The position numbers and the translations under genes were made by a program. From assembly GCF_036924715.1 (NCBI RefSeq), contig NZ_JAZHSB010000001.1, forward strand, positions 5,323,001-5,387,000: 64,000 bases of DNA, written 5' to 3'. The DNA comes from Bradyrhizobium sp. AZCC 1721 (GTDB lineage Bacteria > Pseudomonadota > Alphaproteobacteria > Rhizobiales > Xanthobacteraceae). Position 1 is the stretch's first letter. Each line of letters begins with the position of its first letter. Of this stretch, positions 15,771 through 25,063 are shown piece after piece. The notes beneath the pieces are model-generated. The model did no database searches and was not told where the DNA came from. It saw only the letters and a program-made list of their open reading frames with translations.

Positions 15771-16544
15771 TTGAGGGTCCACGATTTGCCCAGGGACGTC
15801 GAACTCCGTCAGTCCAACACCCACGTCGCGCGGGAAATCGCCAAGCTCATCGTCTCCGGCGCGTGGCAGGAGGGAAGCACGCTGCCGCGCGAGATCGAGC
15901 TCGCGTCGCAATTCAGCGTCAGCCGCACCTCGATCCGGGAATCGCTGTCCATCCTCAAGGCAAAGGGCTTGATTGCAGCGCGGCAGAAGGCCGGCACCCA
16001 TGTCCGCGAGCGGATCAACTGGAACATGCTGGATGCAGAGCTTCTGGAATGGACATGGGCGCTGCGTCCGACGGAAGAGTTCGCCCGCCAACTCACTCAG
16101 GTGCGCCGGATCGTCGAACCTGAGGCTTGCGCGATCTGCGCCGAGCGCGGCTCGGACGCCGACCTCGCCCGGATCGAACGGGCTTACCGGGAGATGGACG
16201 CCGCCGGGATGGACAGCCGCGCCTATTCCGAGCCTGATCTGCGCTTCCACCGCGGCATCCTGACGGCGACCGGCAACGACTTTCTGGTCGCCTTCGGCGC
16301 CACCGTCGAGGCGGCGCTGCGGATGTCGTTCGATCTCTCGACGCTGAACCCTGGCGCGCCGCGCAAGAGCCTGCCCTATCACCGCGTCATCCTCGACGAG
16401 ATCTGGGCGCGCAATCCCGACGGCGCGCGGCGTGCGATGCATCGCCTGATGGACCTGACCGAGCGCAACATTACCTCGGCACTGTCACGCCGGCATGGCG
16501 AAGCGCTGGCGGCAGCGGATGCCAGCCGTGAACACGACGCGTAA
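15771..16544 (+). CDS. GntR-family (FadR subgroup) transcriptional regulator
   Basis: The 257-residue regulator has an N-terminal winged helix (AREIAKLIVSGAWQEGSTLP, then FSVSRTSIRESLSILKAKGL and the wing around ARQKAGTHV) and a C-terminal all-helical FCD ligand domain with DLRFHRGILTATGND and LPYHRVILDEI supplying the metal/ligand histidines. The start appears to be TTG at 15771 (or TTG at 15786), since no ATG precedes the HTH. It is divergent from the ABC importer and shares the palindrome-bearing gap, so it probably controls that operon in response to a sugar acid or related metabolite. Confidence 0.88.
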   Translation: MRVHDLPRDVELRQSNTHVAREIAKLIVSGAWQEGSTLPREIELASQFSVSRTSIRESLSILKAKGLIAARQKAGTHVRERINWNMLDAELLEWTWALRPTEEFARQLTQVRRIVEPEACAICAERGSDADLARIERAYREMDAAGMDSRAYSEPDLRFHRGILTATGNDFLVAFGATVEAALRMSFDLSTLNPGAPRKSLPYHRVILDEIWARNPDGARRAMHRLMDLTERNITSALSRRHGEALAAADASREHDA

Positions 16545-16624
16545 CGGAACGACCCTAAACGCTTGCTTTCCCTTGGCCTTGCGCGTTTCATTCCGGTCAA
16601 ACATCAGCGACCGGGGAAACGTCC

Positions 16625-17698
16625 ATGCCCGCAAGAATTATCGGAATGATCGGCACCCAGCCGGAGGGCGTCGCGGTTCATCTGATCAAGGGACAGATAT
16701 CGCGGCAGTGGGTGATCGACTTCACCCGGCTGCATGAGCAGTGGAACTATGATTCCGTTCTTGTTGGTTATTACGCCTCCGCCGCCGAAGGATTTGCGAT
16801 TGCGCTCTATGCGGCCGATCACACCGAGCGGATCAAGTTCCTGATCGCACACCGGCCGGGCTCGGTGGCCCCCGCACTGGCCGCGCGGCAGGTCGCAACC
16901 TTCGACCAGCTCACGCAGGGCCGGATGGCGCTGCATATCATCGCCGGCACCAGCGATGCGGATCAGGCGAGCGAAGGCGACTTCCTGCCCAAGAATGACC
17001 GCTATCGCCGCGCCGGCGAATATCTGGAGGTGATGCAAAAACTCTGGACCAGCGACAGCCCGATCGATCACAGGGGCGAGTTCTACCGCGTCGAGGGCGG
17101 TTTCTCCGATATCAAGCCCTACCAGCAGCCCTTCCCTCCGCTGTTTTTCGGCGGCTCGTCGGGGGGCGCGCTGGAGATGGGCGCCAAACATTGCGACGTG
17201 TTCGCGATTTTCGGCGAGCCGCTGAAGGAAACGCGGGAACGGGTGCAGGATTTCCGCCGCCGAGCAGGCGCCTTTGGGCGCAGCATCGGCTTCAACATGT
17301 CGCTGCGGCCGATCATGGCGGACAGCGAAGGCGCGGCGTGGGACAAGGCGAACGCGCTGCTGGAGGATGTCGAGCGCAAGACCGGTGCCGCGCCGCAGCC
17401 GACCAATCATTCCGCCGAACGCCTGCTCGGCTACGCCGCGCGTGGCGACGTCCATGACGAGCGGCTATGGATGGGGATCGCACGCGCCACCGGCGCGCCC
17501 GGCAATACGTCATGCCTGGTTGGAACGCCCGAGCAGATCGCGGCAGCAATGCTGGAATATTACCGGCTCGGCATTCAGTCCTTCCTGCTGCGCGGTTTCG
17601 AGAATCCGCACGACACGATGGCGATCGGCCGCGACTTGATTCCACTCATCAAGCAAGGGGCGCTGGCGATCGACCGGCAGGCCGAAGCAGCCGAATAG
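16625..17698 (+). CDS. LLM-class flavin-dependent monooxygenase (SsuD-like)
   Basis: The 357-residue protein resembles bacterial-luciferase-like, FMNH2-dependent monooxygenases of the alkanesulfonate type: FLIAHRPGSVAPALAARQVA and GRMALHIIAGTSDADQASEG are close to the SsuD core, with FPPLFFGGSSGGALEMGA further on. SsuD-type enzymes release sulfite from alkanesulfonates; other members attack different carbon-heteroatom bonds. It lies 80 bases after the GntR gene on the same strand, with GGGGAAAC before the ATG. No flavin reductase or sulfonate transporter is adjacent, so the substrate is open. Confidence 0.82.
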   Translation: MPARIIGMIGTQPEGVAVHLIKGQISRQWVIDFTRLHEQWNYDSVLVGYYASAAEGFAIALYAADHTERIKFLIAHRPGSVAPALAARQVATFDQLTQGRMALHIIAGTSDADQASEGDFLPKNDRYRRAGEYLEVMQKLWTSDSPIDHRGEFYRVEGGFSDIKPYQQPFPPLFFGGSSGGALEMGAKHCDVFAIFGEPLKETRERVQDFRRRAGAFGRSIGFNMSLRPIMADSEGAAWDKANALLEDVERKTGAAPQPTNHSAERLLGYAARGDVHDERLWMGIARATGAPGNTSCLVGTPEQIAAAMLEYYRLGIQSFLLRGFENPHDTMAIGRDLIPLIKQGALAIDRQAEAAE

Positions 17699-17782
17699 AG
17701 TTCACCTCGAGTATCCACAGGCACCTCAAGACACCGGCGCAAGGTCCTGGGACATGAAGAGAAAACGTATGAAAGAATTTGC

Positions 17783-18760
17783 ATGAAGGCGGTCGTTGTC
17801 GAGAACTACAATTCGATCGACGGTATTTCGATCAAGGAGATCGATACGCCCGGCCTCGCCGCGGGCGAAGTCCGCGTCAGGATCGGCGCCGCGGCAGTCG
17901 GCTTCGTCGATGGCTTGAAGGTGCAGGGCCTTTATCAGACCAAGGACCCGCTGCCGTTCGTGCCGGGAACGGAGTTTGCCGGAACGGTCGATGCCGTCGC
18001 CGACAATATCGGCGCGTTCAAGCCGGGTATGCCGGTGATCGGCATGGCCCGTTCCGGCGCGCTCGCCGAATATATCTCGGTGCCGTCTGCGGCGCTCCAG
18101 CACCTGCCGCCACAAGTTCCGTTCGAGGCTGGCGCGTCGTTTCAAGCCAACTATCTGACCGGGCTCTACGCGCTGGATGCCCGCGCGGCGCTGCGCGAAG
18201 GCGAGATATTGCTGGTGCTGGGTGCCGCCGGCGGCGTCGGCATCGCGGCCGTCCAGATCGGCAGACTGATGGGCGCGCGGGTGATCGCCGCGGCCTCAAC
18301 GCCGGAAAAGCGCGACTTCGCGGTTCGTCACGGCGCCGATCAGACCATCGACTACACCCTGGCGGATTGGCGGGAGACGCTGAAGGGACTGACCGGCGGG
18401 CATGGCCCGGATGTCATTTTCGATCCCGTAGGCGGCGAAGTATCGCTGCAGGCGTTCCGCTCGATCGCCTGGCGCGGGCGGCACCTCGTCGTCGGATTCG
18501 CCTCCGGCACCATTCCAGCGCTGGCGTTCAACCTGCCGCTGCTCAAGGGCGGCGCGCTGCTCGGCGTCGACCTCGCCCAGATCCAGAAGCGCGAGCCGGA
18601 AACTCACGCCCGCCTGATGGCGCAGTTGTTCGACTGGCTGGCATCGGGAAAATTGCAGCCCGTGGTCGGCAAGATCGTGCCGTTCGAGAATTTCCGCGAG
18701 GCGTTCAAGACCATGCAGTCGCGATCGGCGCTCGGCAAGATGATCGTCAAGTTCGACTGA
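17783..18760 (+). CDS. NADPH:quinone oxidoreductase-like MDR protein
   Basis: The 325-residue zinc-free medium-chain dehydrogenase/reductase has a GroES-like N-terminus (AAAVGFVDGLKVQGLYQ; LPFVPGTEFAGTVDAV) and the NADPH fold LLVLGAAGGVGIAAVQIGRL. Zinc-binding cysteines are absent, as in the quinone-reductase branch. Such enzymes reduce quinones or alpha,beta-unsaturated acyl substrates. It stands 26 bases ahead of the DUF2889 gene and may be co-transcribed with it. Substrate cannot be assigned. Confidence 0.85.
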   Translation: MKAVVVENYNSIDGISIKEIDTPGLAAGEVRVRIGAAAVGFVDGLKVQGLYQTKDPLPFVPGTEFAGTVDAVADNIGAFKPGMPVIGMARSGALAEYISVPSAALQHLPPQVPFEAGASFQANYLTGLYALDARAALREGEILLVLGAAGGVGIAAVQIGRLMGARVIAAASTPEKRDFAVRHGADQTIDYTLADWRETLKGLTGGHGPDVIFDPVGGEVSLQAFRSIAWRGRHLVVGFASGTIPALAFNLPLLKGGALLGVDLAQIQKREPETHARLMAQLFDWLASGKLQPVVGKIVPFENFREAFKTMQSRSALGKMIVKFD

Positions 18761-18786
18761 AGCGACGCATCGAAGCAGGATACGGA

Positions 18787-19371
18787 ATGATGTCTCTGGA
18801 AAACGGCAAGCCATCGCGTCGCCTGATGCACACGCGATCGGTCGAATGCGAAGGCTTTCTGCGGAACGACGGGCTCTGGGAAGTCGAGGCCTGGCTGCGC
18901 GACACAAAACCCTTCGTCCAGCGCGCCGATCGTTTCCGCGGCGAACTGAAGCCGGGCGATCCCGTCCACGATATCGGCCTGCGGCTCGCGATCGACGAGG
19001 ACATGACCATCCGCGAGGCAGAAGCGATGATGCGCGCCACGCCCTATCCGACCTGTCTCGAGGTCGAGCCGATCTTGCAGCGCCTGATCGGCGAGCGCAT
19101 CGGCCCCGGCTGGCGCGAAACGGTGCGGCGCAAGATCAGCCGGCTGGAAACCTGCACGCATCTGGCGGAACTGCTGGGCCCCGCCGTGACCACGCTGTAT
19201 CAGACCATGTCCTACGGCAAGAATCCGGAAGGCCGCGACACGCTGGAGAACCAGCAGAACTCCGGCAAGCGCCCATTCTTCATCGGCGGCTGCCACTCCT
19301 GGCGCACCGACGGCCCCGTCGTCGCGGCGATGTTTCCGCAGTTCGCGACCAAGCCGGCGGCGCAGGATTGA
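18787..19371 (+). CDS. DUF2889 domain protein
   Basis: The 194-residue soluble protein begins RRLMHTRSVECEGFLRNDGL and continues EVEAWLRDTKPF, the hallmark of DUF2889, with CTHLAELLGPAVTTLYQT and GGCHSWRTDGPVV near the C-terminus. The conserved His and Cys residues (HTRSVEC, CTHL, CHSW) could bind a metal. Function is unknown; the family often sits beside aromatic or steroid degradation genes. The first of two adjacent ATGs (18787, 18790) is taken. Confidence 0.8.
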   Translation: MMSLENGKPSRRLMHTRSVECEGFLRNDGLWEVEAWLRDTKPFVQRADRFRGELKPGDPVHDIGLRLAIDEDMTIREAEAMMRATPYPTCLEVEPILQRLIGERIGPGWRETVRRKISRLETCTHLAELLGPAVTTLYQTMSYGKNPEGRDTLENQQNSGKRPFFIGGCHSWRTDGPVVAAMFPQFATKPAAQD

Positions 19372-19406
19372 GCGCCTGACGGTTCTCCCTTGAATCAGCC
19401 TCCGTG

Positions 19407-19475
19407 TCCCGGACGCGGTACAGCCCAGGCGATGCGAAGCATCGTCCGGTAGCGCTGCTCCGAAGACGCGGGACC
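19407..19475. repeat. Dispersed GC-rich palindromic repeat, copy 2
   Basis: This copy shares 24 identical bases with copy 1 (here 19428-19451) and similar flanks. The rest of the gap 19372-19662 holds a promoter-like AT-rich stretch; no gene is seen. Confidence 0.6.
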
Positions 19476-19581
19476 TAACGGGCCGAGCATGGACCCCGGA
19501 TCAGCCCCACGCCGCCAAGAAGCGGCGCGCTGCGGCTTCGTCCTCGAACACACCCCTCAGAATAGATATCTGAGATATCAC

Positions 19582-19612
19582 TTATTGACATCTGAACATC
19601 AATAATTAGGAT
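19582..19612 (+). promoter_or_regulatory. Promoter with embedded inverted repeat ahead of the XRE-Hyf operon
   Basis: TTGACA (19585-19590) and TAGGAT (19607-19612) at 16 bases form a plausible sigma-70 promoter. TTATTGA (19582-19588) and TCAATAA (19599-19605) are perfect 7-base arms 10 bases apart within it. An autoregulating XRE protein is the simplest candidate to bind, since its gene follows at 19663. Confidence 0.45.
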
Positions 19613-19662
19613 GCAGGAATGACGTCCATAATTGGCCCGAGCCTTGCCGGCGAGGCAGACTG

Positions 19663-19971
19663 ATGATCACTGCGGCTCAATTGCGGGCTGCCAGGGTGCT
19701 TCTCGGCATCGATCAGCGTCGGCTCGCGGCACTATCGGGGCTTTCGGTGCCGACCATCCAGCGCATGGAAGCAAGTGAGACCATGGTTCGGGGCAATGTC
19801 GATTCGCTGGTGAAGCTGATCACCGCGCTCGAGGGCGCCGGCATAGAATTGATCGATGCCGGGGCGAGCAGCGCCGACGGCGGGCGCGGCGTGCGGCTGA
19901 AGGCCGATTACGGATCTTCCAACGCGCGACCGGAAAACAAGGCATCGAGCGGAGCGAGGTCGCGCAAATAA
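19663..19971 (+). CDS. Small XRE-type HTH regulator, paralog of 27232-27546
   Basis: The 102-residue protein is mostly a helix-turn-helix: ITAAQLRAARVLLGIDQRRL, then LAALSGLSVPTIQRMEASE with the recognition helix, followed by VDSLVKLITALEGAGIELID and a basic tail. Its stop and the start of the HyfB-like gene overlap by one base (TAATG), so the regulator is the first gene of the hydrogenase-like operon. A second copy of the same family closes the cluster on the opposite strand. It probably autoregulates through the inverted repeat upstream. Confidence 0.85.
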   Translation: MITAAQLRAARVLLGIDQRRLAALSGLSVPTIQRMEASETMVRGNVDSLVKLITALEGAGIELIDAGASSADGGRGVRLKADYGSSNARPENKASSGARSRK

Positions 19972-21986
19972 TGTCGGCCGTCGCTCTGCAAATGGTCTGT
20001 GTCGCCGGGTTGCTTGGGCTGGCCATGCTGGCGATCGCGCTGAGCCGCTCGAAGACCGCCACGGCCGTCATCTACGGCGCGACACTGGCGGTATCCGCGA
20101 TTGCACTGACCGGCGCGTTACGCAGCCTGCTCGGCGGCGCCACGGACGCCACCACCCTCACTTTGCCGGTGGGCTTGCCATGGCTTGGCGCGCATTTTCG
20201 TCTCGACGCATTGGCGTCGTTCTTCCTCATCGTCGTCAATCTGGGCGGGGCATCGGCAAGTCTCTATGGCCTCGGTTACGGCCATCATGACCCCGCGCCG
20301 CATCGCGTACTGCCGTTCTTTCCCGCCTTTCTGGCCGGCATGAATCTCGTGGTGCTGGCCGACGACGCATTTTCCTATTTGCTGTGCTGGGAATTCATGT
20401 CGCTGGCGTCCTGGGCGCTGGTGATGGCGCATCATCGCGAACCGGGCAACGCGAAAGCCGGCTACGTCTATCTCGTGATGGCGAGTTTCGGCACGCTCGC
20501 CTTGCTGCTGGCGTTCGGCCTGCTGGCAGGGCCTGCCGGAGACTATGGATTCGCGGCCATTCGCGCCGCGCAGCACACGCCCTATGCGGCGACCCTGGTG
20601 CTGATCCTGATGCTGCTCGGCGCCGGTTCGAAGGCCGGCCTGGTGCCGCTGCATGTCTGGCTGCCGCTCGCCCATCCCGCGGCCCCGAGCCATGTTTCGG
20701 CGCTGATGAGCGGCGTCATGACCAAGGTCGCGATCTACGGCTTCATTCGCGTCATGTTCGATCTGCAGGGACAGCCGACATGGCCGGCCAGCGCGGTCGT
20801 GCTGTTCCTCGGCAGCATCACCGCCGTCATGGGCATTCTTTACGCCATGATGGAAAAGGATCTGAAGCGCCTCCTGGCCTACAGCACCATCGAAAATGTC
20901 GGCATCGTCTTCGTCAGCCTCGGCCTGGCGATGGCGTTCGAGGCCAATGGCATGAAGCTCGCCGCCGCGCTCGCCTTCACGGCTGCCCTGTTTCACGTGC
21001 TCAACCACTCCTTCTTCAAGAGCCTGCTGTTCTTCGGCGCCGGCGCCGTTCTGACTGCGACGGGCGAGCGCGACATGGACAAACTGGGCGGCCTCATTCA
21101 CCGCATGCCGTTCACGAGCTTCGTCGTTCTCGTCGGCTGCGTTGCGATCTCGGCGCTTCCGCCGTTCAACGGCTTCGTGTCCGAATGGCTGATCTTCCAG
21201 GCGGTGCTGCAAAGCCCGGAGTTGGCGCAATGGGCGCTGAAGATCATGGTGCCCGCGGTCGGCGCGATGCTCGCGCTGGCGGCGGCGCTGGCGGCGGCCT
21301 GTTTCGTCAAGGCTTATGGCGTGACCTTTCTCGGTCGCCCCCGCGGCCCGGCGGCAAAGACCGCTGGTGAGGTCGATCGGTTCTCGCTCGCGGCCATGTT
21401 CATCCTCGCCGCGCTTTGTCTATTGGCCGGAATCCTGCCGGGACTGGCAATCGACGCCCTTGCACCCGTCGCCACCCAAATTGTCGGCAGCCGCATGCCG
21501 GCGCAGGCCAGTCAACCCTGGCTTTCAATCGTGCCGATCGCGGAGGGCCGCAGCTCGTACAATGGATTGCTGGTGATGGTGTTCATCACGGCAACCGCCT
21601 CGTTGGCGGTCTATTTCATTCACCGCTTCGCCTCGCGCGCGCTGCGACGGGGGCCGGCCTGGGGATGCGGTTTCTCCGACGCGACACCCGCCGCGCAATA
21701 TTCAGGCGTCAGCTTTGCGCAACCGATCCGCCGGGTGTTCGGCACGCTGGTCTTCCACGCCCGCGATCACGTCACAATGCCGCCGCCGGGAGATATCGGG
21801 CCGGCGCGGCTCAGGATCGAATTGCATGACCTGGTCTGGAGCGGAATGTATGCGCCGATTGCGGATGCCGTCGGCTTCTTGTCCACGCGGCTCAACCGCC
21901 TGCAGTTCCTGACCATCCGGCGATATCTCAGCCTGGTCTTTGCCACCCTCGTCACATTGCTGCTGGTGCTCGCGATATGGTCGTGA
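19971..21986 (+). CDS. HyfB-like proton-translocating antiporter subunit
   Basis: The 671-residue membrane protein belongs to the Mrp/NuoL-N family. It has LGAGSKAGLVPLHVWLPLAH (Lys and His of the proton path), the Glu in CWEFMSLASWALVM, DLKRLLAYSTIENVGIVFVS, and a long C-terminal extension ending in a further membrane helix. This is the HyfB/HycC arrangement. In the complex it would couple electron transfer to ion pumping. It overlaps the XRE gene and the next gene (21977) and is the largest of six subunits here. Confidence 0.9.
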   Translation: MSAVALQMVCVAGLLGLAMLAIALSRSKTATAVIYGATLAVSAIALTGALRSLLGGATDATTLTLPVGLPWLGAHFRLDALASFFLIVVNLGGASASLYGLGYGHHDPAPHRVLPFFPAFLAGMNLVVLADDAFSYLLCWEFMSLASWALVMAHHREPGNAKAGYVYLVMASFGTLALLLAFGLLAGPAGDYGFAAIRAAQHTPYAATLVLILMLLGAGSKAGLVPLHVWLPLAHPAAPSHVSALMSGVMTKVAIYGFIRVMFDLQGQPTWPASAVVLFLGSITAVMGILYAMMEKDLKRLLAYSTIENVGIVFVSLGLAMAFEANGMKLAAALAFTAALFHVLNHSFFKSLLFFGAGAVLTATGERDMDKLGGLIHRMPFTSFVVLVGCVAISALPPFNGFVSEWLIFQAVLQSPELAQWALKIMVPAVGAMLALAAALAAACFVKAYGVTFLGRPRGPAAKTAGEVDRFSLAAMFILAALCLLAGILPGLAIDALAPVATQIVGSRMPAQASQPWLSIVPIAEGRSSYNGLLVMVFITATASLAVYFIHRFASRALRRGPAWGCGFSDATPAAQYSGVSFAQPIRRVFGTLVFHARDHVTMPPPGDIGPARLRIELHDLVWSGMYAPIADAVGFLSTRLNRLQFLTIRRYLSLVFATLVTLLLVLAIWS

Positions 21987-22933
21987 TCTCCGACATCATC
22001 GTGCAAGGTGTGCAGATGCTGCTCGTGCTGCTGCTCGCCCCGCTCCTGACCGGCTATGTGCGCAAGATCAAGGCCCGGCTGGTACGCCGCCAGGGCCCTT
22101 CCGTCTTTCAGCCATACCGCGACCTGCTGCGGCTGATGCGCAAGGAGGTGGTGCTCGCCGACAACGCGTCGTGGCTGTTCCGCGTCACGCCCTACATCAC
22201 CTTCGCCGCGATCTGGGTGGCCGCTGCGCTGGTCCCGACCTTCGCGACCGGACTGCTGTTCAACTGGACCGCCGATCTGATCGCCATTGTCGCGCTATTG
22301 GGGAGCGCGCGCTTCTTCCTGGCACTCGCCGGAATGGACGTCGGCACCAGTTTTGGCGGCATCGGCTCGAGCCGCGAAGTCATGATCGCCGCGCTTGCCG
22401 AGCCCGCGATGCTGCTGATCGTGTTTTGCCTCGCGCTCGTCGCCGGCTCGACCCAGCTTTCGACGGTCGCGCATTTCCTGGCGTCGACCTACGTGGGCTT
22501 GCGGGTGTCGCTCGGCATGGCGCTGGTCGCACTGTTCATGGTGGCGATCGCGGAGAACGCGCGCATTCCAGTCGACAATCCGGCGACGCACCTCGAACTC
22601 ACCATGGTGCACGAGGCGATGATCCTGGAATATTCAGGGCGCCATCTGGCGATGATCGAGCTCGGCGCGTTCCTCAAACTGCTGCTCTATGTCTCGCTGA
22701 TCGCCTGCGTATTCTTCCCCTGGCAGATCGCGCTGTACGGCAGCGGAGCGCTGTCCTACACGATCGGCACCGGCGCCTACATCGTCAAGCTCGCGCTGGC
22801 CGGCTTCCTGCTCGCGCTGTTCGAGACCGCGACCGCAAAGATGCGGGTGTTTCGTGTTCCGCAGTTCCTCGGCGCGGCGCTCATGCTGGGCTTGCTCGGC
22901 ACCCTGCTCCTGTTCGTCTCGAGGAGTTTCTGA
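21977..22933 (+). CDS. HyfC/NuoH-like membrane subunit
   Basis: The 318-residue membrane protein is homologous to HyfC/HycD and NuoH, the subunit that links the hydrophilic arm to the ion-pumping arm. VRRQGPSVFQPYRDLLRLMR and ARIPVDNPATHLELTMVHEA are the family's conserved loops, the second with the Glu residues of the charged channel. Eight or so membrane helices are predicted. It overlaps HyfB by 10 bases and HyfE by one base (TGATG). Confidence 0.92.
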   Translation: MVVISDIIVQGVQMLLVLLLAPLLTGYVRKIKARLVRRQGPSVFQPYRDLLRLMRKEVVLADNASWLFRVTPYITFAAIWVAAALVPTFATGLLFNWTADLIAIVALLGSARFFLALAGMDVGTSFGGIGSSREVMIAALAEPAMLLIVFCLALVAGSTQLSTVAHFLASTYVGLRVSLGMALVALFMVAIAENARIPVDNPATHLELTMVHEAMILEYSGRHLAMIELGAFLKLLLYVSLIACVFFPWQIALYGSGALSYTIGTGAYIVKLALAGFLLALFETATAKMRVFRVPQFLGAALMLGLLGTLLLFVSRSF

Positions 22934-23601
22934 TGCAGATGCACAGCCTCGCCTTCGACGTTTCGCACACGCTGGCCGGCGGACTGGTGCTGATCAGCCT
23001 GATGATGCTGTATCAGGACCGTCTCTATTCGCTGCTCAACGTTTTCGCGCTCCACGCTTTGGTGCTGTCGCTCTCGGTCGCCTGGCAGGCCTTCATTCAG
23101 GATGCGCCCCATCTCTACGTCACCGCGTTCATCGCCTTGGTGTTCAAGGCGATCATCATTCCGGTGGCGCTGCACCGCATCGTCAAGCAGCTCGGAATTC
23201 ACCGCGACATCGAGTCCGCCGTCGGAATCGGCCCGACCATGCTGGCCGGGATGGGCCTGGTCGCGCTCTCGCTGGTTCTGATGCTGCGGGTGACGAGCGA
23301 CGCCGACCCGCTGGCGCGCGAGGATCTCGCCTTTGCCTTGTCGGTGGTGCTGCTTGGGCTGCTGGTCATGGTGACGCGCCGCAACGCGGTCAGCCAGGTT
23401 GTCGGCTTCATGTCGCTCGAGAACGGACTGGTGCTGGCGGCGACCGGGGCCAAGGGAATGCCGCTGGTGGTCGAGATCAGCGTCGCCTTCTCGATCCTGA
23501 TCGCGTTCATCGTGGTCGGCATCTTCCTGTTCCGAATCCGCGAGCGCTTCGATTCGGTCGATGTCTCCGCGCTCGACGACTTCCGGGGCGAACGCCGATG
23601 A
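22933..23601 (+). CDS. HyfE-like membrane subunit
   Basis: This 222-residue, almost fully hydrophobic protein is similar to HyfE and the mycobacterial HycP, corresponding to a NuoK-like portion near the C-terminus (VVGFMSLENGLVLAATGAKG; AFSILIAFIVVGIFLFRIRE). The Glu in SLENG is the likely proton-path carboxylate. The start is fixed by the TGATG overlap at 22931-22935 and the end by the ATGA overlap with the next gene. Confidence 0.88.
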   Translation: MQMHSLAFDVSHTLAGGLVLISLMMLYQDRLYSLLNVFALHALVLSLSVAWQAFIQDAPHLYVTAFIALVFKAIIIPVALHRIVKQLGIHRDIESAVGIGPTMLAGMGLVALSLVLMLRVTSDADPLAREDLAFALSVVLLGLLVMVTRRNAVSQVVGFMSLENGLVLAATGAKGMPLVVEISVAFSILIAFIVVGIFLFRIRERFDSVDVSALDDFRGERR

Positions 23602-25049
23602 CCTTGCCTTTCTTCGACCCGGTCACAGCGGTTCTGCTGATACCGATCTCTTCGGCGGCGCTGCTGGCTGCGCTGCCCGGCTACCGGCTGACGGCGCGGC
23701 TGAACGTGCTGGCCAGCCTCGCGACTTTCCTGTCTGCGCTCTGCCTGTTCGTGATGGAACGTTCTTCCCCCGGACCGTACGTGCTGATCGACGATCTGAA
23801 CATCGTCTTCATCGTGCTCAACACCTTCGTCGGATTCACCACCAGCATCTTCAGCGCGAGCTATATCGCGCATGAACTCGAAACCGGACGGCTGACGCCG
23901 GCCTACCTGCGCTTCTACCACGCCATGTATCAGATCATGATGTTCGGCATGAATCTCGCGTTCGTGTCGAACAATATCGGCCTGATGTGGGTGGCGGTCG
24001 AACTCGCGACGCTGACGACGGTGCTGATGGTCGGCATCTACCGTACCCATGCGGCGCTCGAAGCCGCCTGGAAGTATTTCATCCTCGGCAGCGTCGGAAT
24101 TGCGCTCGCTTTGTTCGGCACCATCCTGGTCTACATGGCGGCGCGCCCGGTCATGGGCGAAGGCCAGGACGGCATGGTCTGGACGCTGCTGGTCGAGCGC
24201 GCCGCGAACTTCGACGCGGCCCTGCTCAACGTCGCGTTCGTGTTCCTGTTTCTCGGCTACGGCACCAAGGTCGGCCTCGCGCCGCTGCATGCCTGGCTGC
24301 CCGATGCGCATGCCGAGGGGCCGACGCCGATATCGGCGGTGTTGTCGGGCCTGCTCCTGAACGTCGCGCTCTACGCGCTGCTGCGCTTCAAGATACTGCT
24401 CGCCGCCAACCCGGCGTCGATCGCGCCCGGTCCGCTGATGGTGACGATGGGCCTGGTCTCGCTGATCTTCGCGGCGTTCATGCTGTACCGGCGGCGCGAT
24501 ATCAAACGCCTGTTCGCCTACTCCTCGATCGAACACATGGGCATCATCGTGTTTGCGTTCGGCATGGGCGGCCCGCTCGCCAATTTCGCCGGGCTTCTGC
24601 ACATGGTGATGCATAGCCTGACCAAGTCGGCGATCTTCTATGCCGTCGGACACATATCGCAAATCAAGGGCACGCAGCGGATATCGCGGATCCGCGGCTT
24701 GACCGTGACCCATCCGGCGCTCGGCTGGGGACTGGTGGTAGGCGTCGTCGCAATCGCGGGACTACCGCCGCTCGGCATCTTCATGAGTGAATTCCTGGTC
24801 GTGAGCTCGACCTTTGCAAGGCAGCCATTGCTTGCGATCTTGCTGGTGTTCGGGTTGCTATTGGCCTTCGGCGCCTTGACGCTGCGCTTGACCAGCGTCG
24901 CCTTCGGCGAACCGCGCGGCAGCACGGCGCCTGCCGACGCATCCTACATTCCGATGTTCGCGCATCTCGCACTGGTATTAGGCGCAGGGATTTATCTTCC
25001 CGCCCCGCTGGTGGTCTGGTTCCAGCACGTGGCCCAACTCCTTGGATAG
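23598..25049 (+). CDS. HyfF/NuoN-like proton-translocating subunit
   Basis: The 483-residue antiporter-like subunit of about 14 helices is a second NuoL/M/N relative in the cluster. Conserved features are WVAVELATLTTVLMV (Glu), GLAPLHAWLPDAHAEGPTPI (proton-channel Lys/His region) and KRLFAYSSIEHMGIIVFAFG. It begins in an ATGA overlap with HyfE and ends 14 bases before the large-subunit gene, with AGAGGACAGG as ribosome site of that gene. Confidence 0.92.
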   Translation: MTLPFFDPVTAVLLIPISSAALLAALPGYRLTARLNVLASLATFLSALCLFVMERSSPGPYVLIDDLNIVFIVLNTFVGFTTSIFSASYIAHELETGRLTPAYLRFYHAMYQIMMFGMNLAFVSNNIGLMWVAVELATLTTVLMVGIYRTHAALEAAWKYFILGSVGIALALFGTILVYMAARPVMGEGQDGMVWTLLVERAANFDAALLNVAFVFLFLGYGTKVGLAPLHAWLPDAHAEGPTPISAVLSGLLLNVALYALLRFKILLAANPASIAPGPLMVTMGLVSLIFAAFMLYRRRDIKRLFAYSSIEHMGIIVFAFGMGGPLANFAGLLHMVMHSLTKSAIFYAVGHISQIKGTQRISRIRGLTVTHPALGWGLVVGVVAIAGLPPLGIFMSEFLVVSSTFARQPLLAILLVFGLLLAFGALTLRLTSVAFGEPRGSTAPADASYIPMFAHLALVLGAGIYLPAPLVVWFQHVAQLLG

Positions 25050-25063
25050 AGGACAGGACTGAC

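Noticed and set aside
17779..18786. A long open plus-strand frame that runs through the quinone-oxidoreductase gene into the DUF2889 gene
   Set aside because: Only the part from 18787 matches a family; the first 336 residues are Arg/Gly-rich, shadowing the real gene in another frame.
23199..24713. A 504-codon minus-strand open frame opposite the HyfE/HyfF-like genes
   Set aside because: It is a high-GC antisense shadow of two genes fixed by overlapping starts and clear membrane-protein motifs.
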